Assembly: GCA_937974845.1 (NCBI GenBank)
Contig: CALJVC010000083.1
Location: 1 to 23,762 of the forward strand
Direction: 5' to 3'
From: an uncultured Pseudogracilibacillus sp.
Lineage (GTDB): Bacteria; Bacillota; Bacilli; Bacillales; Amphibacillaceae
DNA: 23,762 nt
In this document: in pieces, positions 15,012 to 23,674 of the stretch
Numbering within the stretch: the first letter of the stretch is position 1
How the letters are laid out: every line of letters starts with the position of its first letter
Position numbers and translations under genes: made by a program
The notes under the pieces: model-generated
Database searches by the model: none
What the model saw: the letters and a program-made list of their open reading frames with translations, nothing else
What the model was told of the DNA's origin: nothing

Positions 15012-15013
15012 AT

Positions 15014-15646
15014 TTAAAGATGTAAATCTTTCACTTTAATTAGTCTAGTAATCGTGCTTCGTTCGTGTTCATCTAATTTCATTTCAATATAATAGATTGT
15101 ATCTTCTAAGTCAGGGATCGTTCGGTGTTCTAGAGCATTAACTCTCCGGCGTGTTTTTTCAATTTCATCCGCCATTAATTGGCATGTTTTTTCGGTTTCA
15201 GCTAACTGTAACAGTTTAGGCATCATATGATATAGTTTTTCTATCGCATCATCTAATTCAGAGGATGATTGTAAAAATCCATAAGGAAAAATTGATCCTT
15301 CATCTTCCTGGCTTTCCCTTTGAAAATCCAGGACTGGAACTTCGACACTCATTACATTTTTCTTTTTAACATCTAATGAAATGCGTTCCTTTGGAAAACT
15401 TACAGAAGCTTCTAATATATTTGATGACATTAAACTGCTAGCAATAGAGAAATCTCTGAAGGATTGTTCTAATTCTTTTTCTATTTCTTCACGAAGTGCC
15501 TTATTTTGTTTAATTAAGATCATAAACTGACGCATTAATTCGTCTTGTTTATCCTTCAATAATTTATAACCTCGTTCTGCAATTTCTAATCTTTTTTTGA
15601 GGTTAGAAAGTTCCATTCTAGTTGGCGTGACATTTAATCGTGCCAT
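15014..15646 (-). CDS. ntpD: V/A-type ATPase subunit D (central stalk)
   Basis: The 210-residue protein is the rotor shaft subunit that runs into the A3B3 head and turns with the membrane ring. The N-terminus MARLNVTPTRMELSNLKKRLEIAERGYKLLKDK is typical of the family, and the C-terminus (MADEIEKTRRRVNALEHRTIPDLEDTI) is the second strand of the long antiparallel coiled coil. It is the last gene of the operon, starting 2 nt after the ntpB stop. A long terminator hairpin follows. Confidence 0.95.
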   Translation of the reverse strand: MARLNVTPTRMELSNLKKRLEIAERGYKLLKDKQDELMRQFMILIKQNKALREEIEKELEQSFRDFSIASSLMSSNILEASVSFPKERISLDVKKKNVMSVEVPVLDFQRESQEDEGSIFPYGFLQSSSELDDAIEKLYHMMPKLLQLAETEKTCQLMADEIEKTRRRVNALEHRTIPDLEDTIYYIEMKLDEHERSTITRLIKVKDLHL

Positions 15647-15648
15647 TG

Positions 15649-17049
15649 CTAATGACTACCCTTTCTTTTATCCTTTTTATCGCGCGCTAAATATTTTTCT
15701 AAAAACTCAAAACGAATTCGTTTCAATTCTTGACGTGGAATCATCCGTAATAATTCCCAACCTAAATCAAGGGTTTCTTCAATAGTACGGTTTCTAGTAA
15801 AACCTTGATTGACATACTGTTCGTCAAAGGCTGCAGCAAAGGCACTGAAAGCCTTGTCGGCTTCAGATAAGGCACTCTCACCTAAAATGGTCGCTAATTC
15901 TCTCGCCTGAATTCCGGCCGTATAGGAGGCATAGATTTGGTTCATTGTATCTGCATGATCCTCCCGAGTTTTTCCCTTTCCAATTCCTTTATCTTTCAAT
16001 CGAGATAAGGAAGGAACGATATTAATTGGAGGTGAAATGCCTCGTTTATAAAGATCCCTCGACAGAATAATTTGTCCTTCAGTAATATAACCAGTTAAAT
16101 CAGGAATTGGATGAGTAATATCATCTTCCGGCATCGTTAAAATAGGTATCTGTGTAATAGAGCCTTTTTTTCCTTTCAAACGTCCAGCGCGCTCATAAAT
16201 AGTCGATAAGTCCGTATACATATATCCTGGATATCCTCGACGACCGGGAATTTCCCTACGAGCGGCAGAGGTTTCCCGTAGTGCTTCAGCATAATTTGTC
16301 ATATCTGTCAAAATAACAAGGACGTGCATATCCTGCTCAAAGGCTAGATATTCTGCCGCCGTAAGAGCCATCCTTGGTGTTGCAATCCTTTCGATAGCCG
16401 GTTCGTCAGCTAAGTTCATAAATATTACTGCACGATCGATGGCTCCGGTATTTTTAAAATCGTCGATAAAAAACTGTGCTTCTTCAAAAGTAATACCCAT
16501 TGCTGCAAAAACGACAGCAAACTCTTCATCCGAACCAGGAACCGTCGCCTGTCTAGCAATTTGGGCGGCTAATTCGTTATGGGATAAACCAGAAGCTGAA
16601 AATATCGGTAATTTTTGCCCACGAACTAATGTATTTAAACCATCGATGGTAGATACTCCAGTTTGAATAAACTCATTAGGATAATCACGTGCAACTGGGT
16701 TTAATGGGACACCGTTTATATCTAATTTTTTTTCAGGGATAATTTGAGGTCCGTCATCGATCGGCTCACCTAACCCATTAAACATACGGCCGATCATATC
16801 AGGAGAAACCCCTAATTCTAAAGGACGACCGAGGAAACGAACTTTAGTGTCTTTTAAATTGATTCCACTCGAGCCCTCAAACAATTGAATCATCGCAACG
16901 TCACGATTCACTTCTAAGACCCGACCCCGCCGTGTTTCCCCTGTTTGTAATTCAATTTCGACTAGTTCTTCAAACTTTACCCCTTCTACCCCTTCTACAA
17001 CGAGTAATGGGCCTACAGCTTCGGTAATCGTTTGATATTCTTTTAGCAA
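15649..17049 (-). CDS. ntpB: V/A-type ATPase subunit B (non-catalytic)
   Basis: The 466-residue subunit alternates with A in the hexameric head and shapes the nucleotide sites without hydrolysing ATP itself. It shows the family's N-terminal barrel (EYQTITEAVGPLLVVEGVEGVKFEELVEI), lacks a proper P-loop where F1 beta and the A subunit have one (PIFSASGLSHNELAAQIARQA), and has ERIATPRMALTAAEYLAFE and RRGYPGYMYTDLSTIYERAGR. The start is a TTG at 17049 with AGGTGG upstream. It follows ntpA by 17 nt. Confidence 0.97.
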   Translation of the reverse strand: MLKEYQTITEAVGPLLVVEGVEGVKFEELVEIELQTGETRRGRVLEVNRDVAMIQLFEGSSGINLKDTKVRFLGRPLELGVSPDMIGRMFNGLGEPIDDGPQIIPEKKLDINGVPLNPVARDYPNEFIQTGVSTIDGLNTLVRGQKLPIFSASGLSHNELAAQIARQATVPGSDEEFAVVFAAMGITFEEAQFFIDDFKNTGAIDRAVIFMNLADEPAIERIATPRMALTAAEYLAFEQDMHVLVILTDMTNYAEALRETSAARREIPGRRGYPGYMYTDLSTIYERAGRLKGKKGSITQIPILTMPEDDITHPIPDLTGYITEGQIILSRDLYKRGISPPINIVPSLSRLKDKGIGKGKTREDHADTMNQIYASYTAGIQARELATILGESALSEADKAFSAFAAAFDEQYVNQGFTRNRTIEETLDLGWELLRMIPRQELKRIRFEFLEKYLARDKKDKRKGSH

Positions 17050-17066
17050 AGTGTTCCACCTACTTC

Positions 17067-18806
17067 CTAAACTAGTTGTGAAAAACTTTCTTTCAATTCA
17101 TCATTGATTAAATCAATTTTATAAATTTCCTCTTCCGGAATTTCTTTTGCTCGTGCAATCTTTTCACGAATAGGTAAACGTAAGATTGCTTCTAATTCAG
17201 CCCCCTCTTCGAGAGCATCGATTCCTTGTAAATAGAATTCCATAATAATTTTTAACAAATGATATTGTTTTTCTAAAGAACAAAAGGTATCTACTTCATG
17301 GAAGGCGTTTTGTTGTAAAAAATCTTCCCTTACCGATCGAGCAGCTTCCAGCTTGAATTGGTTTTCTTTGGAAAGGGTATCTCGACCAACTAGTCGTGCA
17401 ATTTCCTGTAATTCTGCTTCCTCCTGAAGTAAATCCATGGCTTGTTTTCGATAGTTAGAGAAAGAATCATGGATATGTTGATCCATCCATTCGTCTACTT
17501 TCTTTTGATATAAGGAATAAGAATTTAGCCAGTTAATCGCCGGGAAATGTCGAGCGTGAGATAAAGCATAATCTAAGCCCCAAAATACCTTTGCAATCCG
17601 AAGCGTCGACTGGGTAACTGGCTCTGAAATATCTCCTCCTGGTGGAGATACTGCGCCGATAATTGTTAATGCTCCTTCCCGGTTATCCTTCCCATGGCAA
17701 ATCACCCTGCCCGCTCGTTCATAAAATTGAGCAATTCGTGATGATAAATCCGCTGGGAACCCTTCATCGCCAGGCATCTCTTCTAATCTACCCGACATTT
17801 CTCGTAAAGCCTCAGCCCATCGGGAAGTAGAGTCGGCCATAAGGGCAACGGAGTAGCCCATATCTCGATAATACTCAGCGATTGTAACCCCTGTGTAAAT
17901 AGAAGCTTCCCGAGCTGCTACGGGCATATTTGATGTATTTGCAATGAGAACGATTTTCTTCATTAAAGATTCTCCTGTGTGGGGATCTTCAATTTCTGGG
18001 AACTCCATTAATACATCCGCCATTTCATTCCCCCGTTCCCCGCACCCAATATAAACAACAACTTCTGCATCAGCCCACTTTGCTAATTGATGCTGTACAA
18101 CAGTTTTTCCTGAACCAAAGGGACCAGGAATTGCTGCGGTTCCTCCCTTAGTAACTGGGAAGAAGGTGTCGATTACCCGTTGTCCTGTTAATAAAGGCTC
18201 TGTCGGATTAAACTTCTTCTTCGTTGGTCTACTTTGCCGAACCGGCCATTTTTGCATCATTTGTAATGATGTTCCATCTTCTAATATACAAACGTCATCG
18301 ACAATCGTAAATTCCCCTTCATAAATTTCCTTTACACGACCCGATACACCGTAAGGAACTAAAATTCGATGTTCGATAGCAGAAGTCTCTTGAACGGTAC
18401 CAATTATATCGCCGTGTGCTACATAGTCCCCCTCAGCGACGGTTGGTGTGAAGTACCATTTTTTCTCCCGATCTAAATTATGTACTTCAATTCCTTTCGG
18501 TAAATAACTCCCAACCAATTGTTGAACAGATTCGAGTGGACGTTGAATACCATCGAACATTTTTTCTAAAATACCTGGTCCTAATTCGACCGATAAAGGT
18601 TCTCCTGAGCTATAAACTGGTTCACCCGGGCCGATACCAGTCGTTTCTTCATATACTTGAATAGATGCGACATCGCCTCGCATTTCAATAATTTCGCCAA
18701 TTAATTTATTCTCTGATACATAAACTACGTCGAATATATTTGCATCTCCCATCCCTTCTGCTTCTACTAAGGGACCGGATACTTTAATAACCCTACCTTC
18801 TTTCAA
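17067..18806 (-). CDS. ntpA: V/A-type ATPase catalytic subunit A
   Basis: The 579-residue catalytic subunit has an N-terminal barrel, the non-homologous insert typical of V/A-type A subunits (about 110-190, including KWYFTP), the P-loop GPFGSGKT at 228-235, and GCGERGNEM near 254-262 carrying the catalytic glutamate. SRWAEALREMSGRLEEMPGDEGFPADLSSRIAQFYERAG follows, and the length fits the family. The start is a TTG at 18806 with AAAGGGAG about 7 nt upstream; no in-frame ATG lies near. Both head subunits (A and B) thus begin with TTG, which may keep their translation matched. Confidence 0.98.
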   Translation of the reverse strand: MKEGRVIKVSGPLVEAEGMGDANIFDVVYVSENKLIGEIIEMRGDVASIQVYEETTGIGPGEPVYSSGEPLSVELGPGILEKMFDGIQRPLESVQQLVGSYLPKGIEVHNLDREKKWYFTPTVAEGDYVAHGDIIGTVQETSAIEHRILVPYGVSGRVKEIYEGEFTIVDDVCILEDGTSLQMMQKWPVRQSRPTKKKFNPTEPLLTGQRVIDTFFPVTKGGTAAIPGPFGSGKTVVQHQLAKWADAEVVVYIGCGERGNEMADVLMEFPEIEDPHTGESLMKKIVLIANTSNMPVAAREASIYTGVTIAEYYRDMGYSVALMADSTSRWAEALREMSGRLEEMPGDEGFPADLSSRIAQFYERAGRVICHGKDNREGALTIIGAVSPPGGDISEPVTQSTLRIAKVFWGLDYALSHARHFPAINWLNSYSLYQKKVDEWMDQHIHDSFSNYRKQAMDLLQEEAELQEIARLVGRDTLSKENQFKLEAARSVREDFLQQNAFHEVDTFCSLEKQYHLLKIIMEFYLQGIDALEEGAELEAILRLPIREKIARAKEIPEEEIYKIDLINDELKESFSQLV

Positions 18807-18821
18807 GTTTATTCTCCCTTT

Positions 18822-19142
18822 CTATAGTATGTTAGTACCGATTGCCTTTTCCATATGTTGATCGATTCGTTTCATACCAAGGGATAAGCTTCCCTGATTA
18901 CTCGGTATCGGAATAATCGCTGGAATATACTGTTCATCGTACTGGGCAATCGTATCTTGTACATCGAGTGCTAATGGTTCCGTAATAAAAATCACACCAT
19001 ACCCTTCTGAAGCGAGGGTTTCGATCCTTTCTTTTACTTCCTTTGGGTTCTTCGGTGTAAAAACCTCTATACCAAGGGCTTTAAAGCCGAGCACCGAGCT
19101 TTGATCACCAATTACGGCAATTTTCTTTTTAGACATATACAT
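18822..19142 (-). CDS. ntpG: V/A-type ATPase subunit F (NtpG, central stalk)
   Basis: The small soluble rotor subunit of about 106 residues begins KKKIAVIGDQSSVLGFKALGIEVF, the typical start of the subunit F fold, and has GVIFITEPLA in the middle. It binds subunit D in the central stalk and modulates activity. The start is uncertain: ATG 19142 is best placed for the AAGGG site, and ATG 19136 is nearly as good. Either choice overlaps the end of ntpC, so translation is probably coupled. Confidence 0.9.
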   Translation of the reverse strand: MYMSKKKIAVIGDQSSVLGFKALGIEVFTPKNPKEVKERIETLASEGYGVIFITEPLALDVQDTIAQYDEQYIPAIIPIPSNQGSLSLGMKRIDQHMEKAIGTNIL

Positions 19143-20133
19143 CACGCACCCTTTGGGCAATTCTTTTTACTGGAACATTGTTAAGTTTAGATACGAAAAC
19201 GATCCGTAGGTTTTTTACTTCAGCTTCTTTTTTTAGAAGATAGGCCATTAATGGCTCAGGACCAAAATGGATATATTTCGCATCGTCAAGTAAGGCTAAT
19301 AAATAATGATCCATTTCCCGTTCGAGCGTTTGGATACTACCTGTCTCCCCATATATTTCTAAGGCATGTTTTGCATATTTGCCTATCGTTTCTTTTTCTA
19401 TGTTTCGAATTATTTGTGCAGGGGATGCTTGTAAAGAGAAAATAAACTTTTCTTCCTCAATATAACCATACGGAAGGAGAACTTCTCTTAAAAAAGCTAA
19501 GTCTCTTTCCTGCTTTTGTACACGTAATAATGTTTGCAAATTAACAAAATCTATTTTTGTTCGTAAATAAGTTTCAAATAATGGTAGATTAAGAAGCGTA
19601 AGTTCATCATATAGATGTTCGATATAGTAACGATCGAGTAAAAGATCGATGCGTTGAGGGTCCTGATATTGTTCAAAGTCTGCTAAAGTTTTTTCTATCG
19701 CTTGATCCAAGCGGGTTTTATTCGGCTTAAAAGGTAAGTTTTCCAAATAAGTTTTTAACTCCTCTGTAGTTAGTCTACCTAGAGGCAGAAATAAGGAATG
19801 AAGATTTTCTTCTAAAAACTTTCCTTTGATGAGGACTTTTGCATTATAGTAATCATACTTTAATTGTAAGAGTTCGATATAACCGGTCTCATCAAGAAAA
19901 CTACGGACTTCTTTATAAGCCAACTGGAGGGCATCGGTTAAAAATTGTTCAAATTCACTTTCTTCGTATGCAAAATGTTGTAATAGATTGGCATAGGATG
20001 TCGTTTCTAACATGCGCCAAAGGCTTGCGACATCCTCCGCCTCAATTAGTTGTTCGAACTTTACTTGAGTTAATAATTCTTTTTCAAGTAGGCGTGTTCG
20101 CACCACACTATGAACATAGTTCGTACCTTGCAT
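19129..20133 (-). CDS. ntpC: V/A-type ATPase subunit C (NtpC, socket for central stalk)
   Basis: The 334-residue protein matches the V-ATPase subunit C/d family, the funnel that joins the stalk to the membrane ring. It begins TNYVHSVVRTRLLEKELLT, a typical N-terminus, and is almost wholly helical, with the internal pattern YYNAKVLIKGKF and EAEVKNLRIVFVSKLNNVP near its end. ATG 20133 is chosen because AGAGGTGG lies 4 nt upstream; an earlier in-frame ATG at 20151 overlaps the ntpE stop and lacks a site. Confidence 0.92.
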   Translation of the reverse strand: MQGTNYVHSVVRTRLLEKELLTQVKFEQLIEAEDVASLWRMLETTSYANLLQHFAYEESEFEQFLTDALQLAYKEVRSFLDETGYIELLQLKYDYYNAKVLIKGKFLEENLHSLFLPLGRLTTEELKTYLENLPFKPNKTRLDQAIEKTLADFEQYQDPQRIDLLLDRYYIEHLYDELTLLNLPLFETYLRTKIDFVNLQTLLRVQKQERDLAFLREVLLPYGYIEEEKFIFSLQASPAQIIRNIEKETIGKYAKHALEIYGETGSIQTLEREMDHYLLALLDDAKYIHFGPEPLMAYLLKKEAEVKNLRIVFVSKLNNVPVKRIAQRVRDVYV

Positions 20134-20143
20134 GTTTCCACCT

Positions 20144-20701
20144 CTATTCATGGAACAGCTCTTGGGCTATTTGTAACTGAAGCTCATCTCGATGATGCTC
20201 AATAATCGAGGCAAAACTTTGATTCCTTATAATTCTTCCCTCTTGAATTTTGAAGCCGGATTGCACTGTTCCTTCTTCGTCTAAGGAAAGAGGAAGGCTT
20301 TGGGCTTTCATAAGAGCCTGCTTATCTTTTGGAACAATTAAAAGTGCTTCCTCTGAAAAATCCTGGCCCTCCAAACGATTCATTACAAATTGAAGGTACT
20401 GTTCGTCATCAAGGGAAGTTAACTTTTCTAAAATTCTTTGAACCACACGATCGATAACCTCTCCCTTAGCTCGTAACACCAGATCTCGCGCTTCAATTTT
20501 CGCAGAGGAAATTTTTTGTTCCTTTATTAGCTTCGCTTCCCTTTCTGCCCTTTCGATGATGAATGCAACTTCCCTTTCTGTCTTTTCCCTTTCTTCTTCC
20601 AACAGACGAGCCCGTTTTTCTTCGGCTTTCATCACTAGATTTTTCGCTTCATTTTCTGCATCTTTAATTATTTTTTCTTTGATATTTTGTAGATTTGACA
20701 C
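20144..20701 (-). CDS. ntpE: V/A-type ATPase subunit E (NtpE, peripheral stalk)
   Basis: The 185-residue protein has a long charged N-terminal coiled coil (residues about 5-90, rich in E, K, R and A) and a globular C-terminal domain (IVPKDKQALMKAQSLPL, VQSGFKIQEGRIIRNQSFASIIEH), as in stator subunit E. It pairs with the product of ntpF. The preferred start is GTG 20701, because GGATGTGA lies 5 nt upstream; GTG 20710 is an alternative three codons earlier. The gene lies 12 nt after ntpK. Confidence 0.93.
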   Translation of the reverse strand: MSNLQNIKEKIIKDAENEAKNLVMKAEEKRARLLEEEREKTEREVAFIIERAEREAKLIKEQKISSAKIEARDLVLRAKGEVIDRVVQRILEKLTSLDDEQYLQFVMNRLEGQDFSEEALLIVPKDKQALMKAQSLPLSLDEEGTVQSGFKIQEGRIIRNQSFASIIEHHRDELQLQIAQELFHE

Positions 20702-20713
20702 GTCATTCACATC

Positions 20714-21193
20714 CTAAAATGACACAGAAGTTAATAAAATTAAGGAGATAACAAAGGCTAAAAGTGCATAGGTTTCAACCATAACAGAATAAATAATACC
20801 TTTTGTCGTTTGAGACTCATTTTTTGCTAAAATCGTAATACCAGCTGCTGAAACCTTTCCTTGGAAAATAGCTGATCTCCAACCGACGAAGGCGATCGGT
20901 AAAGTAGCCATTAATATGTATAAGCCATGGCTTATAGACATGGAAATAGATAACTGTTGAATAGCTAACAATCCAATAACAAAACCATATAATCCTTGCG
21001 TACCGGGTAAAAGTTGCATGACAAGGGAACGACCGAATTTTTCTGGTTCATCGACCATTAAGGCGGAGGCTGCTTCCCCTACAAGCCCTACACCACGGGC
21101 GGAACCAATCCCTGACATGATTACTGCTAAAGCAACTCCTAAGCCTCCAAAAACGACACCACCATGTTCAACTAAGATTTCTGCAAAATTCAT
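20714..21193 (-). CDS. ntpK: V/A-type ATPase proteolipid K, predicted Na+-binding
   Basis: The 159-residue protein has four transmembrane helices, a duplicated two-helix proteolipid that forms the rotor ring. The ion-carrying glutamate is E140 in MVETYALLAF on helix 4; the first hairpin lacks an equivalent acid. The other Na+ ligands of E. hirae NtpK are also present: L62, T65 and Q66 in LLPGTQGLYG and Q111 in IFQGKV (E. hirae L61, T64, Q65, Q110, E139). This points to Na+ rather than H+ transport. ATG 21193 is preferred, since GGAGGT lies 6 nt upstream, over ATG 21199, which touches that site. Confidence 0.95.
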   Translation of the reverse strand: MNFAEILVEHGGVVFGGLGVALAVIMSGIGSARGVGLVGEAASALMVDEPEKFGRSLVMQLLPGTQGLYGFVIGLLAIQQLSISMSISHGLYILMATLPIAFVGWRSAIFQGKVSAAGITILAKNESQTTKGIIYSVMVETYALLAFVISLILLTSVSF

Positions 21194-21207
21194 TTTCATA
21201 CCTCCAA

Positions 21208-23169
21208 CTATTTCATCTTTTGACTTTCAATATTAATATACTTTCCCGCATTGCGGAACATTTGAAAAGGTTTCCCGCCACCTTCGTAAAATTTTCCAAA
21301 AAACTCTACATAGGTTAAGCGGAGGGTGTGAACATAACTACTTAAAATACTTAAGAAAATGTTAAAACCTTGTCCTACGACAAAGACAATGACCCCTAAG
21401 ATTACTCCAACAATCCCTAAATCGAATAACATCCAGACCATTAAATTAATGGCATAGGCGATAAACCCACTAGCAAGGGCGAGGGCCATTAACCGAGAAT
21501 AAGAGACAAAATCACTAATATAACTAGTTAAGCCATATAAACTATACAGACCACCGGCAACTTTTTTTCCAACGGTCGCCTGCTCCCTTCCTCCCGTAAG
21601 TAGAATTCCTACCATACTCCCCACCATAACGATAAGACTAGCCGTTCGATAAGGAGCAAAGGATTCTACCGTTAAACTTAATAAAAGCACCGCCAAACTT
21701 CCTAACAAGAGATACCAAAAACCTACATCAAAAATCGCATTAAGGACATTTTTTCTCTTAATTTCAATATAGGCTTGGATCCCTAATGCAAAAAAAACAT
21801 GAAACGCTCCTAAAATTATGGATAAAATTAATAGCAAGTTATAATCTTTATTTGTATCTATAACTGCAGGTAATGATAATAGGTCGCCGAAAAAGGAACC
21901 GAAAATAAGTCCCCAAAAAATAGTAGTATAACTTAAATAATAGAAAAATTGAAAAAAGTTTCTTTGTTTATCCGTTAAACGCATGCCTTTTAAAATACCT
22001 ACAGAAAGTAACCACATGACGATTCCATAGCCCGCATCCCCTATCATCATCCCGAAAAATATAGCATAAAAGAATGAAAATAAAGGTGTAGGATCCAATT
22101 CATTATATTTCGGTAATGCATACATCTCCGTAACCGATTCAAAGGGCTTTGCCAACTTCTTGTTTTCTAACAATATCGGAACTTCTGTATCGTCAAGATT
22201 AGCTTCAGTAATTTCTAAATAAAAATAATCTCCTAATTCTTCTCGAAGCATTTCTTTAAACGTGTCGACATATTCGGTCGGAATATAGCCGTCCATTATA
22301 TTCATTCGTTCCGTTCCTAGTAAGCCATTAGCAATGGCATAGCGATTTTTCTTTAATGTGAAGTATTCATACAGGACATACATGTCTTCAAGGTGTTCGG
22401 TCATTGCAATCCGTTTTTCTTGTAATGACTCGATCTTGTTTTGACAAACCTGTAATTCATCAGACATCCTTGCGATCGCTTCTTTAGGCTTTTCATTAAT
22501 TTCTAAATTTGTTTCGGTAAACCCGTAATGAATCATCCATTCATTGAAACGCTCTTCCTGTTCCTTATGGACGATGAAAAGTAAATAGACCTTTTGTTTT
22601 TCTTCTCGAATCACTTCATAATAAATATCATCGAAGGATGTCAATTCTATTGCCAAACGCTCAAAAAGCCGTCTAGAAATTGATCCTAAATGAACGTTCA
22701 CCCATTCAAATTGTTCAATAGCCCCTAGAGAAAAATCTAACGATGCCCACGGTTCAATATCAAGCAAGCTTTCATTAATATATTTTATCCTTTGTTCTAA
22801 AGCGTCTTGTTCGTCGACGAGCCTACGAACTTTAGCATAGATTCCAGGTAGATCAATTGCTTGGGCTTTTTTTTCCACTTCTTCTAATGCCATAGAAGGC
22901 ATCCCTTCTCTAAGGCTTGTAAGCGAAGATTTTGTTTGAGAAAAGGGTTCGAGTTGCTCGATAATATAATTTACTTGACGAAGTTTTTCCTCTACTTTTT
23001 CAATCGCTTCGTCCGCCCTAACTTCTTTTAAGCCTAATTCTTTTGCTAGATTTCCTTCTTTTAATGCATTGACATGTACATAGTTAAAGGCTTCTAACTT
23101 TTTAAATAACGTTTCCCTTGCTTCATGTAAAAACAACAAGTGAAATTTACTCATTTTAACGATAGCCAT
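21208..23169 (-). CDS. ntpI: V/A-type ATPase subunit I (NtpI, membrane stator)
   Basis: The 653-residue protein has a cytosolic N-terminal half with long coiled coils (about 1-330) and a C-terminal membrane half with about eight helices, beginning LFSFFYAIFFGMMIGDAGYGIVMW. DFVSYSRLMALALASGF holds the conserved arginine that faces the ion-carrying glutamate of the ring. It forms the half-channels and anchors the peripheral stalks. ATG 23169 (MAIVKM) is chosen by likeness to E. hirae NtpI; an in-frame TTG at 23181 abuts the AAGGAGA site and is too close. The gene overlaps ntpF by 14 nt. Confidence 0.95.
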   Translation of the reverse strand: MAIVKMSKFHLLFLHEARETLFKKLEAFNYVHVNALKEGNLAKELGLKEVRADEAIEKVEEKLRQVNYIIEQLEPFSQTKSSLTSLREGMPSMALEEVEKKAQAIDLPGIYAKVRRLVDEQDALEQRIKYINESLLDIEPWASLDFSLGAIEQFEWVNVHLGSISRRLFERLAIELTSFDDIYYEVIREEKQKVYLLFIVHKEQEERFNEWMIHYGFTETNLEINEKPKEAIARMSDELQVCQNKIESLQEKRIAMTEHLEDMYVLYEYFTLKKNRYAIANGLLGTERMNIMDGYIPTEYVDTFKEMLREELGDYFYLEITEANLDDTEVPILLENKKLAKPFESVTEMYALPKYNELDPTPLFSFFYAIFFGMMIGDAGYGIVMWLLSVGILKGMRLTDKQRNFFQFFYYLSYTTIFWGLIFGSFFGDLLSLPAVIDTNKDYNLLLILSIILGAFHVFFALGIQAYIEIKRKNVLNAIFDVGFWYLLLGSLAVLLLSLTVESFAPYRTASLIVMVGSMVGILLTGGREQATVGKKVAGGLYSLYGLTSYISDFVSYSRLMALALASGFIAYAINLMVWMLFDLGIVGVILGVIVFVVGQGFNIFLSILSSYVHTLRLTYVEFFGKFYEGGGKPFQMFRNAGKYINIESQKMK

Positions 23170-23485
23170 GGTAGTTAACAATCTCCTTAACGATGGTATC
23201 TACTACATCATTTATTTTTTCTTCGTCAAGGCTTTGAATCGATAGCGCTTCCTTTTCTCCTTGTTCGACAATCTTTTTCGCTTCTTCCTCCCCAGCTTCC
23301 TCTGCTTGTTCTTTTATTTTTCTTGCGTCTTCTTTTGCTTTCATAATAAATTCTTTATATTGTTTCTTCACTTCTTCTTTAGTAGATTCAAGAATTGTAT
23401 TAGCTTCGGACTCTCCTTTTTGAAGGAGTGACTTAGCCTCTTTTTCTGCTAATTGAATCTCTTCCAAAGCTGTTCGTGCATCCAT
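23156..23485 (-). CDS. ntpF: V/A-type ATPase subunit G/H (NtpF, peripheral stalk)
   Basis: The first gene of the operon encodes a 109-residue protein that is almost entirely one charged coiled coil (ALEEIQLAEKEAKSLLQKGE through AGEEEAKKIVEQGEKEA). It forms the peripheral stalk with subunit E and contacts subunit I. ATG 23485 is chosen because AGGTGA lies 5 nt upstream; a longer frame from 23494 would begin with a GTG inside that site. Assignment rests on length, coiled-coil character and operon position, since sequence identity in this family is low. Confidence 0.88.
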   Translation of the reverse strand: MDARTALEEIQLAEKEAKSLLQKGESEANTILESTKEEVKKQYKEFIMKAKEDARKIKEQAEEAGEEEAKKIVEQGEKEALSIQSLDEEKINDVVDTIVKEIVNYHGYR

Positions 23486-23531
23486 TGATATCACCTACCG
23501 ACTTATGTATGATTATCGTCCGATATCGGGT

Positions 23532-23561
23532 TTTGTAGGTAGAAAGGATTGGTTTTGTCAA
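23532..23561 (-). promoter_or_regulatory. Candidate sigma-A promoter of the V-ATPase operon
   Basis: On the minus strand a perfect TTGACA (23561-23556) is followed by 18 nt and TACAAA (23537-23532), about 47 nt before the ntpF start. The strong -35 and weak -10 would suit an activated promoter. Confidence 0.6.
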
Positions 23562-23595
23562 CCCGGAGACCAAACCTAACTACTAGTCATTTCTA

Positions 23596-23616
23596 TATAC
23601 TGTATACTACTATACT
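23596..23616. repeat. Three spaced TATACT units upstream of the V-ATPase promoter
   Basis: TATACT begins at 23596, 23603 and 23611. The first two units overlap a 5-1-5 palindrome, TATACTGTATA (23596-23606). They lie 35-55 nt upstream of the -35 box, where an activator site could be. The region is AT-rich, so chance is possible. Confidence 0.4.
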
Positions 23617-23674
23617 ATTATTTCTTTCCTTTGCCTATAGTATATGGAAAAATATACAATTTTGTCGAAAAAAA

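Larger units (their letters stand above)
14693..15013. other. Gene-free region between convergent pdaC and the V-ATPase operon
   Basis: This AT-rich stretch has no plausible gene on either strand. It holds a hairpin after pdaC (14712-14743), the second copy of a 16-bp repeat (14772-14787), a 9-bp perfect hairpin ATAAAGCTT / AAGCTTTAT (14822-14847) of no known role, and a long bidirectional terminator-like hairpin (14935-15004). Confidence 0.8.

Noticed and set aside
19839..20180. Plus-strand open frame of 113 codons opposite ntpC and the end of ntpE
   Set aside because: Antisense to well-supported V-ATPase genes, with no recognisable protein family.
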